Assembly: GCF_003726035.1 (NCBI RefSeq)
Contig: NZ_QICD01000001.1
Coordinates: 124,001 to 188,000, forward strand
Direction: 5' to 3'
From: Paraeggerthella hongkongensis
GTDB lineage: Bacteria > Actinomycetota > Coriobacteriia > Coriobacteriales > Eggerthellaceae
Length of the DNA stretch: 64,000 bases
Position numbers and translations under genes: made by a program. Under the pieces are notes generated by a model. It saw only the letters and a program-made list of their open reading frames with translations, ran no database searches and had not been told where the DNA came from. Positions within the stretch are counted from its first letter, which is position 1, and every line of letters starts with the position of its first letter. Positions 49,799 to 59,450 of this stretch are shown here, one piece after another.

Positions 49799-52700
49799 CC
49801 ATTTGTCGCCCGTTCTTGCCGTCGATGCGGTGAGCGCTGCGTTGCATACGGTCACGTTCACTGCTGAAGGAAACGATCCCATTTCGAAAAACGTGGTAGA
49901 GGGCGAAATGTGCCCCGAGCCTGCGACGCCTGTCATTCCTGCAGGTTACGTTGCGTTTCTCGGTTGGTATCAAAAGATGGAGGACGGTTCGCTGTCTTCC
50001 AATCGCTTTGATTTCGCCTCGCCCGTTGTGACCGATATCGAGCTTGTTGCCAAATTCAGCGACAAATGGGTCGTTCTGTTCCAGGATGCTGCGGGCAAGG
50101 TTGTCGAGACGCAAGAGGTCTCGAACAATCAAAAGGCAAAGCAGCCCGAGCATACTCCCGTTGCCCCTTCTGGGCAGGAGTTCGATGCCTGGTATCTTGA
50201 CGGGAAGCCTTACAACTTCAATACCCCGGTGACGGGCAATATCACGCTCGTTCCGCACTTCGCCGATACGCACTATGTGCACTTCGTTTCCAAGGGGTCG
50301 GCTGTGCCTTCTGCGATCGTGCGCGATGGCGGCACCGTCCCCAAGCCCAACGATCCGACTCGCGAGGGGTACGACTTCCAGTATTGGTCGACGAGCGAGG
50401 ATGGAAGCTCGGGGGCGTTCAACTTCGATACGCAGATCAAGGCCGATACGGTCTTGTACGGCGTATGGAAGGGCGCGACCGTCGATTACACGCTTGTGTA
50501 CAACTTCGAGCATGCGAATATTGCCGGCGATGCCGGCACGAATACGAGCAATTACTCGTTTAGCCAGCAAGTTACCATGCGCGCTCAAGCGGGGAGCACG
50601 GTGTCGGGCGATAGCTTGCGGGCTTCAGGTCTTTTGAATCCCAATCAATACAGCGACCTGGCTAAGTACGGATACTACGCGTTCGGCGATACGACCCAGA
50701 TTTCCGGCACGGGCTCCACGGTAATAAACGTGTATTACAAGCGTACGCTGTATACGGTGCAATTCGATCTGGGCAGTAGCAGTTCTCGTTGGATGAGCTT
50801 TGACGGTGTTCTGTACAGTGGAGGCTGGAACTCCAGCAAGTATTCGTTTGCAGCAAAATACGAGCAGTCTATCGGAAGCCTTTGGGTGTCATCTAAGAAT
50901 GCGACGTTTTGGAGCAACCGGAATCAGGGCTTTGCCGGGTGGACCGGCTTCGGCTACAGCACGTTCGTGAGCCATCGTTTTACTATGACCGAAGATATCA
51001 TAGCGAGCGCCAACAACGATAAGGTGATAACGGCGACAGCGTCGTGGAACACGGTGTCGCGAAGCCAGGTAAACTACTGGCTTGAGGTGGCGGATCCCTC
51101 TAATCTTCCTGCGGATGCGAAACAAATGCCGAACGGCAAATACTACAGCGCTCTTAACGAATATACGCAAGAGCTGCTTCACAGCGGAAGCCTAAGCGCG
51201 AAGACCATCGGCGGGTTTTCCAAGCATTCGAGCTATGATCAATCCGGTTGGGTTGGTTCTGGATCCCAAGCAATATACACTTATAACTTCTATTACGATC
51301 GCAACGCATACACCTTGTCTTTCAACTCCATGGGCGGAAGCTTTGTTTCCCCTGAAACGGTCTTGTACGAAGCTCCTATGGCTCAGCACGAACCTGACGG
51401 CCCCACTCGCGAACATTACGTATTCAAGGGATGGTATCTGGATAGCGACTATATGCTGCCCTACGATTTCGGTACAGCCACTATGCCGGGCAGCAACGTC
51501 CAATTATATGCGAAATGGGAGTCTTCCCAATACTCCGCCAAGTTCTACACGCACGAGGGAGATGGGACCCCGGTAAAGACGCAGGGTATTGCTCAGGGCG
51601 AGTACATCAAAGATCCTGGGGTGTACATTGTGGGTCAGGGCTATGAGGGTCTGGGCGAGTTTCTTGGATGGTACTGGTATCTTCCGGGAACCGATCGCCT
51701 GGTTGCCTATAGCTGGGAGACGCCTGTATCCGGTGATGTGACCTTGTACGGGCGCTGGAAAACCGATGGGTTTTCTTTGACGTACGACAAGGGGATCGGT
51801 TTCGGAAGCGTGCCTGTCGATACTAACAGCTACGCGCTTGGCGTAAAGGCTCCTGTAAAAGACGCTCTGCTTTCTGCGTCCGGCAAGACATTCGTCGGTT
51901 GGCAGGTTGACGGATCTGGTCGCACGTACTATCCGGGGAACACTATCAAGATGAACGGCGATACAAAGCTCGTTGCTCGTTACGTGAATCCTAGTTTGGC
52001 GGTGAGCCTTGTCTTCAATGCTAACTACGGGAGCAACCCTGCTACGGAAACATGGACGGCTGAAAAGAACGATTATGTAACGCTGCCTGACAGTATGTTT
52101 GACAGGGCAGGGTATTCTTTCGCGGTTTGGAACACGAAACCTGATGGTTCGGGCAGGTCTTACTCCGTCAGCGAAGTTCTTTCGCTGACGGGCAACACCA
52201 CGCTGTACGCTCAATGGAAGGAAAGCAAGCCGGTAACTTACACGTATACCGCTTTGACGGGCGGGTCGGTAAGCAATGCTTCCGAAACGATTGCTCCTGC
52301 GACGGGTGCTGCTTCTGGCTCGACGGCTTCGCCTGATCCCGGGTATAAGTTCGACGGCTGGTACGACAACGCGGAGGCGTCGGGGAATCCGATTTCTCGC
52401 GACGCGCAGTTCGTTCCCTCTAAAGTGGACGGCGTTTATGTCGGAGGAAGCTACTGGGCTCGCTTCGCTGTTGATGAAGCCCAGACGTACACGGTGAGCT
52501 ACGTTGCCGAGAACGGCGTGGTCGATCCCGCTGGCAACCAGGGCATTCAGGTGCTCGGCACCTCCGGCGTGACCGGCTCGACGGCTACGGCTGAGTCTGG
52601 TTACAAGTTCGACGGCTGGTACGTTCGCGATGATGAGGGCGATAGGAAGATAGATGGCGCCGAAGCCGGACTTGCTTCTGAAGTTGCTGCCGCCAATATA

Positions 52701-55700
52701 AAGAAGAACGCCGATAACATCTATGGTGACACAACCTTTGTTGCCAAGTTCGTTGCCGCTGCCAAGGTTTCTGTTTGGTTCTACAAAGCCGAGGGCGATA
52801 CCAACCCTTACATGATGACCGATGAGGGCTTGGCGCAAACTGGCAAGAACGTGCACGAAAAGGAAATAACCTTGTCTGACGAAAAGGGCTATACTGCCGA
52901 ACAGATCAAGGAGTACGCCGAAAGAGCTTACGAGCTCATGCGTCAGGATGGCGGGACCGATCGGTATGCAGGTTTTGAAGTTTGGCTCTCGCACAAAGAT
53001 GGGCAAGGCGGCTGGATCTCGTTTGATAACGAGAACAGCTGGGCGTCCTACGTCATTCAAGCTGGGGACGAAATTCGCTACCACGTGAGCGCCGAAGCAG
53101 CCCATAAGGTTACCTACCAGGCGGGCGCGCACAGCACGGGCTCCGGCTGGACTGACAGTCAGCTGTATTACAACGGAGACGGCTTTACCGTGAAGCAGGT
53201 TCAGGATGTTTCCGTGACTCCCGATATCGGTTATCGTTTCGATCATTGGAAACTTTCCGACGGTAAAACATACCAGGCTGGCGATGAATACACGATGGGC
53301 CAGGAAAATGTGACCTTCACGGCTGTATGCGTCAAGGACGACGCCCAGACCCAGCCCACCTCCTACACCGTCAAGCACGTCGTCGAGGGCGTGGAGCAGG
53401 CCCAGGATAGCGCCACCTACGCGGGGACCGCCTGGGTCAACGACGAGCATCCCAGCATCGTGGTGGCGGGGGACACCATCGCGCCCAAGACCTACGAGGG
53501 CTACAAGTTCGCCTCGATCACGCCCGCCATCGAGGGCGGGGCCTCCGTCGCGAGCGGCACCACCATCACGCTCGCCTACGTCAAGGACGACGGGCAGACC
53601 CAGGACACCCTCTACACGGTCGAGTACTTCAAGGACGGCGTGAAGGTGGAGGCCGACTCGTACACCGAGCACGCGACCGCATGGGTCAACGACGACCCGG
53701 CGCAGATCGCGATCAAGGCGACCATCGACGCCGCGGGCGACAAGTACCGGGGCTACAGGCTCGCCTCCACGAGCCCCGAGGCGCTGCCCCAGGCGGGGGA
53801 CAAGGTGAACTCGGGCACCGTCATCCAGGTCAAGTACGTCAAGGACGACGCCCAGACCCAGCCCACCTCCTACACCGTCAAGCACGTCGTCGAGGGCGTG
53901 GAGCAGGCCCAGGATAGCGCCACCTACGCGGGGACCGCCTGGGTCAACGACGAGCATCCCAGCATCGTGGTGGCGGGGGACACCATCGCGCCCAAGACCT
54001 ACGAGGGCTACAAGTTCGCCTCGATCACGCCCGCCATCGAGGGCGGGGCCTCCGTCGCGAGCGGCACCACCATCACGCTCGCCTACGTCAAGGACGACGG
54101 GCAGACCCAGGACACCCTCTACACGGTCGAGTACTTCAAGGACGGCGTGAAGGTGGAGGCCGACTCGTACACCGAGCACGCGACCGCATGGGTCAACGAC
54201 GACCCGGCGCAGATCGCGATCAAGGCGACCATCGACGCCGCGGGCGACAAGTACCGGGGCTACAGGCTCGCCTCCACGAGCCCCGAGGCGCTGCCCCAGG
54301 CGGGGGACAAGGTGAACTCGGGCACCGTCATCCAGGTCAAGTACGTCAAGGACGACGCCCAGACCCAGCCCACCTCCTACACCGTTCAGTACACCATTGA
54401 GGGCCAGCTGCAAAGCAGCGATACCATCAAAATCGACGGCACCGCATGGGTCAACGACGACCCGGCGATGATCGTCGTCGCTGAAGGCGGCATCCCCGCC
54501 CCGGCCGACAAGTACAAGGGCTACAAGCTCGACGAGGCCAACCCTGTCTATCCTGAGGCCGGCGTGCGAGTTGAGTCCGGGTCGATTTATACCGTCAACT
54601 ACGTCCCTGACTTCTCGTCCCTCAGTGCAAGCGGTTTCGACGTCACCTACGACGGAGTTCCGCATAAGGTGTTGCTGCATGGTGTTGTCTTGCCTGGGGA
54701 CGCAATCGAATACTGGGTTGGCGACACGCAGCTTGCCGCCAACGAGTTCGTCAATGTGGCGGATTCCGCTGAAGTTACCGTGAAGGTGATCCGCGGGACC
54801 CAGGCGTGGACCAGCGATCCCGTGACCGCCAGGATCGCCCCCGCACCCGCCACTATCAAGGTCAACGACTCGTCCAAGAAGTACGGGGAGCTCGATCCCG
54901 CCTTCACGGGCGCGGTTGAAGGGCTGATCGGTTCCGATTCGCTGGGCGATGTGGTCTACAGCCGTACCAACAACGACGAAGCCGTCGGATCCTATGCGGG
55001 CGTCCTTACCGCTACGGTCGATAACCTCAACGGCAACTACACCTATACGGTGGAGCCGGGCAACTTCTCCATCGAGCCTGCAGAGGGCAACATCGTTCGC
55101 ATTACCTCCGATGCCGAGGGCTTGACGAAGGTCTACGACGCGCAGCCCGTGTCCGTTGCGGCCGCGGCTGACGTCGAAGGCTCTACGCTGCTGTATTCGG
55201 TGGACAACGGGGCAACCTGGTCCGAGAGCAACCCGTCGTTCACGGATGCTGGAACGTACACGGTGTACGTGAAGGCCACGCATCCGGGGTACCAGGAAAC
55301 GGCTCCGGTGAGCGCGACCGTTGTCATCACCCCCGCGCCCGTTACCATCACGGTTGCCGACGCTTCCAAGGTTGCGGGTGCCGCCGACCCGACCTTCACC
55401 GGCACGGTCGCGGGTTTGGTGGCCGAGGGCGACCTGGGCGACGTGACCTACGTCCGCCCCGGTGGCGAAGAGGCTGTGGGCGTGTACCAAGGCGCTCTGA
55501 CCGCTCTGTTCACGCAGAATCCGAACTACGCGGTTTCCGTGGTCAACGGCACCTTCACCATCACCGCACCGCCGGTTCCGCCCACGCCTCCGACGCCGGT
55601 CGAGCCCACCCCCACGCCTACGCCGCTGCCCGACCCGGGCACGGTTCCGCCGGATAGCCCCCTGGCACCCATTGTCGCGCCCATCGTTGATGCGCTGCAA

Positions 55701-56042
55701 AGTGCCGCGGAGGCCGTGATCGGCGACAACGAGACGCCCCTTGCCCAACGTGAAGCGGAGATCTCCGACAACCAGACTCCTCTTGCAAACCACGATCACG
55801 CTTCGTGCTGGGTGCATTTCTACATCATCCTGGGCATCATCGTGACGGCTATCTACTCCGCTTGCGTGGCGCTGCGCCGCGGCTTGTTCTCGCGCAAGCT
55901 CAAGCAGTACGAAGACAACCTGACCGGGGGCGGCAACCCCGCTCCCGGCGCCCCTTCGAATTCCGACGACGGCGCCGCGCAGGTGAACATCCCCAAGGGC
56001 GCCCCTGCGGGTGCCGCCATGGCCGCCGGACTGAGCGAATAG
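49794..56042 (+). CDS. Giant repeat-rich surface protein with InlB, MucBP-like and MBG-type domains; 5' end apparently incomplete
   Basis: About 2,082 codons. The frame begins at TTG 49794 with LSHLSPVLAVDAVSAALHTVTF, which looks like the end of a signal peptide (VSA cleavage); no ATG or GTG lies upstream before the stop at 49734. InlB/Listeria-Bacteroides repeats fill residues 10-1180 (GWYQK, FQYWSTSEDG, FKGWYLDSDY, LYAQWK). Two identical 169-residue units with MucBP-like halves follow, then a partial third. MBG-type domains come next (KYGELDPAFTG, KVAGAADPTFTG), then a Pro-rich stretch, one span (WVHFYIILGIIVTAIYSACVAL) and a cytoplasmic tail. No LPXTG. It is a predicted adhesin, possibly off or truncated in this copy. 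Confidence 0.7.
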   Translation: MSHLSPVLAVDAVSAALHTVTFTAEGNDPISKNVVEGEMCPEPATPVIPAGYVAFLGWYQKMEDGSLSSNRFDFASPVVTDIELVAKFSDKWVVLFQDAAGKVVETQEVSNNQKAKQPEHTPVAPSGQEFDAWYLDGKPYNFNTPVTGNITLVPHFADTHYVHFVSKGSAVPSAIVRDGGTVPKPNDPTREGYDFQYWSTSEDGSSGAFNFDTQIKADTVLYGVWKGATVDYTLVYNFEHANIAGDAGTNTSNYSFSQQVTMRAQAGSTVSGDSLRASGLLNPNQYSDLAKYGYYAFGDTTQISGTGSTVINVYYKRTLYTVQFDLGSSSSRWMSFDGVLYSGGWNSSKYSFAAKYEQSIGSLWVSSKNATFWSNRNQGFAGWTGFGYSTFVSHRFTMTEDIIASANNDKVITATASWNTVSRSQVNYWLEVADPSNLPADAKQMPNGKYYSALNEYTQELLHSGSLSAKTIGGFSKHSSYDQSGWVGSGSQAIYTYNFYYDRNAYTLSFNSMGGSFVSPETVLYEAPMAQHEPDGPTREHYVFKGWYLDSDYMLPYDFGTATMPGSNVQLYAKWESSQYSAKFYTHEGDGTPVKTQGIAQGEYIKDPGVYIVGQGYEGLGEFLGWYWYLPGTDRLVAYSWETPVSGDVTLYGRWKTDGFSLTYDKGIGFGSVPVDTNSYALGVKAPVKDALLSASGKTFVGWQVDGSGRTYYPGNTIKMNGDTKLVARYVNPSLAVSLVFNANYGSNPATETWTAEKNDYVTLPDSMFDRAGYSFAVWNTKPDGSGRSYSVSEVLSLTGNTTLYAQWKESKPVTYTYTALTGGSVSNASETIAPATGAASGSTASPDPGYKFDGWYDNAEASGNPISRDAQFVPSKVDGVYVGGSYWARFAVDEAQTYTVSYVAENGVVDPAGNQGIQVLGTSGVTGSTATAESGYKFDGWYVRDDEGDRKIDGAEAGLASEVAAANIKKNADNIYGDTTFVAKFVAAAKVSVWFYKAEGDTNPYMMTDEGLAQTGKNVHEKEITLSDEKGYTAEQIKEYAERAYELMRQDGGTDRYAGFEVWLSHKDGQGGWISFDNENSWASYVIQAGDEIRYHVSAEAAHKVTYQAGAHSTGSGWTDSQLYYNGDGFTVKQVQDVSVTPDIGYRFDHWKLSDGKTYQAGDEYTMGQENVTFTAVCVKDDAQTQPTSYTVKHVVEGVEQAQDSATYAGTAWVNDEHPSIVVAGDTIAPKTYEGYKFASITPAIEGGASVASGTTITLAYVKDDGQTQDTLYTVEYFKDGVKVEADSYTEHATAWVNDDPAQIAIKATIDAAGDKYRGYRLASTSPEALPQAGDKVNSGTVIQVKYVKDDAQTQPTSYTVKHVVEGVEQAQDSATYAGTAWVNDEHPSIVVAGDTIAPKTYEGYKFASITPAIEGGASVASGTTITLAYVKDDGQTQDTLYTVEYFKDGVKVEADSYTEHATAWVNDDPAQIAIKATIDAAGDKYRGYRLASTSPEALPQAGDKVNSGTVIQVKYVKDDAQTQPTSYTVQYTIEGQLQSSDTIKIDGTAWVNDDPAMIVVAEGGIPAPADKYKGYKLDEANPVYPEAGVRVESGSIYTVNYVPDFSSLSASGFDVTYDGVPHKVLLHGVVLPGDAIEYWVGDTQLAANEFVNVADSAEVTVKVIRGTQAWTSDPVTARIAPAPATIKVNDSSKKYGELDPAFTGAVEGLIGSDSLGDVVYSRTNNDEAVGSYAGVLTATVDNLNGNYTYTVEPGNFSIEPAEGNIVRITSDAEGLTKVYDAQPVSVAAAADVEGSTLLYSVDNGATWSESNPSFTDAGTYTVYVKATHPGYQETAPVSATVVITPAPVTITVADASKVAGAADPTFTGTVAGLVAEGDLGDVTYVRPGGEEAVGVYQGALTALFTQNPNYAVSVVNGTFTITAPPVPPTPPTPVEPTPTPTPLPDPGTVPPDSPLAPIVAPIVDALQSAAEAVIGDNETPLAQREAEISDNQTPLANHDHASCWVHFYIILGIIVTAIYSACVALRRGLFSRKLKQYEDNLTGGGNPAPGAPSNSDDGAAQVNIPKGAPAGAAMAAGLSE
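53331..54344 (+). repeat. Perfect 507-bp tandem duplication within the surface gene
   Basis: Unit 1 is 53331-53837 and unit 2 is 53838-54344; the two appear identical base for base by eye and encode 169 residues each. A partial third unit begins at 54345. The units are richer in C/G at third positions (GCC, GAC, AAG) than the flanking parts of the gene. Confidence 0.88.
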
Positions 56043-56058
56043 GGAAGGAAGGATCAGC

Positions 56059-56634
56059 ATGAAAAAGAGCAACGTCATCATCTTCGCCCTGCTTGCGGCA
56101 ATCTCGGCGTTCTTGTTGTGGCTGTGGTATTTCTTAGGCTTCAACAGGGTCGACGATCCGCTCGACCTGGTGCTTTCCATCGTGTGGTGGGTGGTTATCG
56201 CAGCGGCTATCCTCGTTATCGTGAAGATGGAGCAGGTTCGTCGCCAGCGCATTCGCACGGTGTACGTGGGCGACGGCTCTACGTTCAACAGCGAAAAAGG
56301 GCTCATGAGCTTCATGGAGGGCGCATCCATGCAGGATGCGATCGCCTCCATCGTCGAGAACCTGAAATACGACTTCACGCGGGAGGATTTTCCCGACCAG
56401 GACAAGTTCCAAGCAAAGTACTTCGTCCGTACGAAGGATTTCAAGACGGAAGAAAGCCCCGAGGCCGTAAAGGACCAACCGACGGAATCTGCTCAGACTT
56501 CACCGGGCTCCTCCGCGTCTGTTCAACGGATATGGTCGGGCGAGGTGGTCGTTGCGGCCACCGGCGAGGAAAAGCCGTTTGAAACGCCCGAAGAATTGGC
56601 CGCTATTTTGACCACGTTCGAAGCTGCGGCTTAA
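56059..56634 (+). CDS. Small membrane protein linked to the surface gene
   Basis: 191 residues. Two N-terminal spans (IIFALLAAISAFLLWLWYFLG and LVLSIVWWVVIAAAILVIV) are followed by a basic turn and a soluble domain of about 130 residues (VYVGDGSTFNSEKGLMSFM...). Family not recognised. It follows the surface gene by 16 bases with GGAAGGAAGG and is ended by a terminator, so the two are probably co-transcribed. Confidence 0.75.
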   Translation: MKKSNVIIFALLAAISAFLLWLWYFLGFNRVDDPLDLVLSIVWWVVIAAAILVIVKMEQVRRQRIRTVYVGDGSTFNSEKGLMSFMEGASMQDAIASIVENLKYDFTREDFPDQDKFQAKYFVRTKDFKTEESPEAVKDQPTESAQTSPGSSASVQRIWSGEVVVAATGEEKPFETPEELAAILTTFEAAA

Positions 56635-56662
56635 AGCCGCCCTTCTGGTCGCGCTCGCATCG

Positions 56663-56700
56663 ACAGCCCTTCCGGCAAAGTTTCTGGAGGGGCTGTTTCT
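56663..56700 (+). terminator. Rho-independent terminator
   Basis: ACAGCCCTTCC pairs with GGAGGGGCTGT (one G-T pair), followed by TTCTT. Confidence 0.75.
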
Positions 56701-56819
56701 TAGCTTACGCGACATCGTCGTTTGATCATGGTTCGACCGCGTGAGTCCTGCGGTGCAAGTTGGGTCGACGCCTCTCTTGCTTGCAGGGCCTGGCAGGCTT
56801 TTGAATGTTTAATTGCAAG

Positions 56820-56825
56820 TAGAAT
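56820..56825 (+). promoter_or_regulatory. Possible -10 element of the lipo-NRPS cluster
   Basis: TAGAAT 15 bases before ATG 56841. The -35 is unclear, so this is tentative. Confidence 0.3.
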
Positions 56826-56840
56826 GGTTGTGATTCGCGC

Positions 56841-58550
56841 ATGAGGAGCTATCGGCTTAACGACATCGAGGAACTTTCCGATCTGCGTCATCTGCTCGAA
56901 CGCAGCGCGCGGCTCTTTTCGGATAAAACCGCATGTGCCGAGTTGTCGCGTTCTTCGGAACTGCACGAAGTGAGCTATGCTCGCCTTTTGGAAGATGTGC
57001 GCGTTCTGGGAACCGCGTTTTTGGAACGGGGGTACGCCGGCAAGCGCATCGCGCTCATCGGGGAAAACTCTTACGCATGGGTTTTGGCGTACTTCGCCGT
57101 GGTCAATAGCGGGATGACGGTGGTTCCTTTCGACAAAGAACTGTCCTGTTCCGAGGTCGTCGATCAAATGGCAAGGGCGAACGTTGATGCGCTGTGCCAT
57201 ACCGCATCGTACGCACCCGAGGCGCGCCGCGCGGCCGATGCGTTGAAGGAGCGCTGCGGGCTTGAGGTGGAGCTTTTTGACATGGGGTCGCTGGCTGCGG
57301 GCGAATTGGCGTGCGAACTGCTTTCTTGCGGGCGAGAGCAGATCGCGCTCGGCAACGATCGGTACGCGCGGGTCGAGCTGGACCCGGATGCCGTGTGCTC
57401 CATTCTGTTCACGTCGGGGACCACCGGCGTGAGCAAGGGCGTTTTGCTGAGTCATCGAAACTTTGCATCCAATATAAAAGGAGCATGCGAGCTGGTGCTT
57501 TTCGGCCCGCAGGATACGCTGGTCTCCGTTCTTCCCGTCCATCACGCTTACGAGGACATGGCGGGCATCTTCTGCCCGTTGTACTATGGGTGCACCGTGG
57601 GGTTCTGCTCCGGTTTGAAAATGTTGCCGAAATGCCTCGATGCGTTCAAGCCCACCATTTTGTGCCTGGTTCCCCTGTACGTCGAAACGTTCAGGAGCAA
57701 GATCCTTCGTGCTGCAAAAGAGGGAGGCCGCGAACGGCAGCTTGCCTTCGCCTGCAAAGCAAGCTCGCTGCTTCGGCGTGTTGGCGTCGATGTTTCGGAC
57801 AAGCTGCTCGCGCAGCCCCGGGGGGCGTTCGGCGGCCGCCTGCGGCTCGTTATCTGCGGAGGCGCGCCGCTCGATCCGGCTTATGCGCCGTTTTACCGCT
57901 CTCTTGGCATCAACCTCATTCAAGGGTACGGCATTTCCGAATGTTCCCCCATTGTTTCGGTCAACCGCAACAACGAGTTCAAAGACGATTCCGTTGGCCG
58001 CGTGGTCTCGTGCGCGCGCGTGCGGTTCGACGAGGACGGGCAAATTTGGGTCAACGGGCCGTCGGTTATGGCAGGGTACTTGGATGAAGAAGCTGAAACG
58101 CTGGTCGATGGCTGGTTCCCAACGGGCGATCTGGGTCATTTGGATGCGGATGGGTTTCTGCATATTACAGGGCGGTGCAAAGACGTTATCGTGCTGAACA
58201 ACGGCAAGAACGTTATGCCCCAGGAGATCGAACGCGCTTTGACGGCGTGCGATTCCGTAGCCGAAGCGGTGGTCGTCGGCGCGCCTGGAAGGGGCAACGG
58301 TTCCGAGTACTTGGCGGCGCACGTCTACCCGGACTTCGAAGCTATCGGGCTGGATGCGAAATCTCCGGAAGCTGCGGCGGCTGCCCGGGATCGGGTGCGC
58401 GCCGATATCAGGCGCGTCAACAGGGGACTGGCGTTTTACAAGCGCATAGCAACGTTCGCGGTGCGCACCGAACCGTTCGAGAAAACGACAACGCGCAAGG
58501 TCAAGCGGTTTCTGCTTGTTGACGATACGAAGGGAATGACGCATGTTTGA
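56841..58550 (+). CDS. Acyl-activating enzyme (AMP-dependent synthetase/ligase family)
   Basis: 569 residues. The AMP-binding P-loop is LFTSGTTGVSKGV, followed by QGYGISECSPI, the hinge region WFPTGDLGHLDADGFLHITGR and the C-terminal lysine region EKTTTRKVKRF. It resembles long-chain acyl-CoA synthetases. Placed directly before a free-standing carrier protein (8-base overlap), a phosphopantetheinyl transferase and an NRPS that opens with a condensation domain, it probably activates a fatty acid and loads it on the carrier. CoA as acceptor is the alternative. No ribosome site is clear; GGAGCT lies inside the gene. Confidence 0.85.
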   Translation: MRSYRLNDIEELSDLRHLLERSARLFSDKTACAELSRSSELHEVSYARLLEDVRVLGTAFLERGYAGKRIALIGENSYAWVLAYFAVVNSGMTVVPFDKELSCSEVVDQMARANVDALCHTASYAPEARRAADALKERCGLEVELFDMGSLAAGELACELLSCGREQIALGNDRYARVELDPDAVCSILFTSGTTGVSKGVLLSHRNFASNIKGACELVLFGPQDTLVSVLPVHHAYEDMAGIFCPLYYGCTVGFCSGLKMLPKCLDAFKPTILCLVPLYVETFRSKILRAAKEGGRERQLAFACKASSLLRRVGVDVSDKLLAQPRGAFGGRLRLVICGGAPLDPAYAPFYRSLGINLIQGYGISECSPIVSVNRNNEFKDDSVGRVVSCARVRFDEDGQIWVNGPSVMAGYLDEEAETLVDGWFPTGDLGHLDADGFLHITGRCKDVIVLNNGKNVMPQEIERALTACDSVAEAVVVGAPGRGNGSEYLAAHVYPDFEAIGLDAKSPEAAAAARDRVRADIRRVNRGLAFYKRIATFAVRTEPFEKTTTRKVKRFLLVDDTKGMTHV

Positions 58551-58770
58551 TCGTGTTCGAAGCATTATCCAAGGCTACATCCAGCGCGATGACCTGGAGA
58601 TCACGCTTGATACCGATGTGCTGAGCGACCTGGGCATCAACTCGCTTGAGTTGGTGGAGCTGGTGTGCGCGTTCGAGATGGAATTCGATCGGGAGATACC
58701 GGAAAAAGACATTCGCCAGTTCGTGACGGTCGAGGACATCGTGCGCTATCTGGAAGCGATCGAGGCGTAG
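58543..58770 (+). CDS. Free-standing acyl carrier protein
   Basis: 75 residues. DLGINSLELVEL places the phosphopantetheine-bearing serine at Ser34. It is acidic and four-helical in pattern, ending TVEDIVRYLEAIEA. Its start overlaps the acyl-activating gene by eight bases. It is predicted to receive the fatty acyl group and hand it to the first condensation domain of the NRPS. It is unlikely to be the housekeeping AcpP, given the context. Confidence 0.9.
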   Translation: MFDRVRSIIQGYIQRDDLEITLDTDVLSDLGINSLELVELVCAFEMEFDREIPEKDIRQFVTVEDIVRYLEAIEA

Positions 58771-58781
58771 GCCGAAGCGCC

Positions 58782-59450
58782 GTGGACCTGTACCTTGCAT
58801 CCGTGCCCGCCGCTGACGAGCGATCGCTCGTCGAAGCGGCGCTTCCCTTCGCGACGCCAGCGAAGCGCGTCCGCATGGAGCGCTGCCGCGTTGCGCAGCA
58901 GCGCGCGGGCATGGCGCTCGTCGAGGTTCTGCTCGCATGGGCGCTGTGCGAAAAGCGCGGTGTAGACTTGCGCGCCGTCGACCGTTTCGAGGACGACAAC
59001 GGCAAGCCCTTCGTACGTTACGTTGGCGGCTCGGTCGAATTCAGCGTGAGCCATTCCGGATCATACGCCCTGGTTGGGATCGATGATGCTCCCATCGGCG
59101 TGGATATCCAGCAGCAGCGTCAGGCGGACGAGCGGCTTGCGCGCAAGGTCATGGACGCGGCCTCGTTCGAAACGTGGTTGGGGTCTTCCGACGGAACAAC
59201 GCTGTTCTGCGATTACTGGGCTCGCATGGAAAGCGAGTTGAAGTGGTGGGGGGTTGGGATTGCGGGTCTTGGAAGGGCCGACCTTGTTCTTCCGGAGGGC
59301 GTGTCGGCCTGCGCGGTCGATGTTCCTGCAGGGTATTCGGCTTCCGTGTGCGCTGCGCTGCCCAAGCCCGCCCCGGTGCGGGCGTTTCCCCGAATCGTGC
59401 AGATCGAGGAGCTGCTTGCTTTTGCCGAAAGGGAAGGGCTGCAATCGTGA
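58782..59450 (+). CDS. 4'-phosphopantetheinyl transferase (Sfp type)
   Basis: 222 residues from GTG 58782, 11 bases after the carrier gene. FSVSHSG (87-93), the metal-binding IGVDIQ (Asp108) and the helix YWARMESELKWWG (Glu150, with Met where Lys is usual in the WxxKEA motif) identify the Sfp class. It would convert the carrier protein and the NRPS thiolation domains to their holo forms. Its stop overlaps the NRPS start. The open frame to 58665 lies inside the carrier gene and is rejected. Confidence 0.88.
   Translation: MDLYLASVPAADERSLVEAALPFATPAKRVRMERCRVAQQRAGMALVEVLLAWALCEKRGVDLRAVDRFEDDNGKPFVRYVGGSVEFSVSHSGSYALVGIDDAPIGVDIQQQRQADERLARKVMDAASFETWLGSSDGTTLFCDYWARMESELKWWGVGIAGLGRADLVLPEGVSACAVDVPAGYSASVCAALPKPAPVRAFPRIVQIEELLAFAEREGLQS

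Noticed and set aside
53331-54344. Repeat block as a CRISPR or IS element
   Set aside because: Units are 507 bp, in frame, protein-coding and without spacers or terminal inverted repeats; they are domain duplications.
51504-56444. 1,646-codon minus-strand frame containing a repeated Leu/Val/Asp-rich unit
   Set aside because: Its repeats simply mirror the 507-bp tandem duplication of the surface gene on the plus strand; no ribosome site or recognisable domain.
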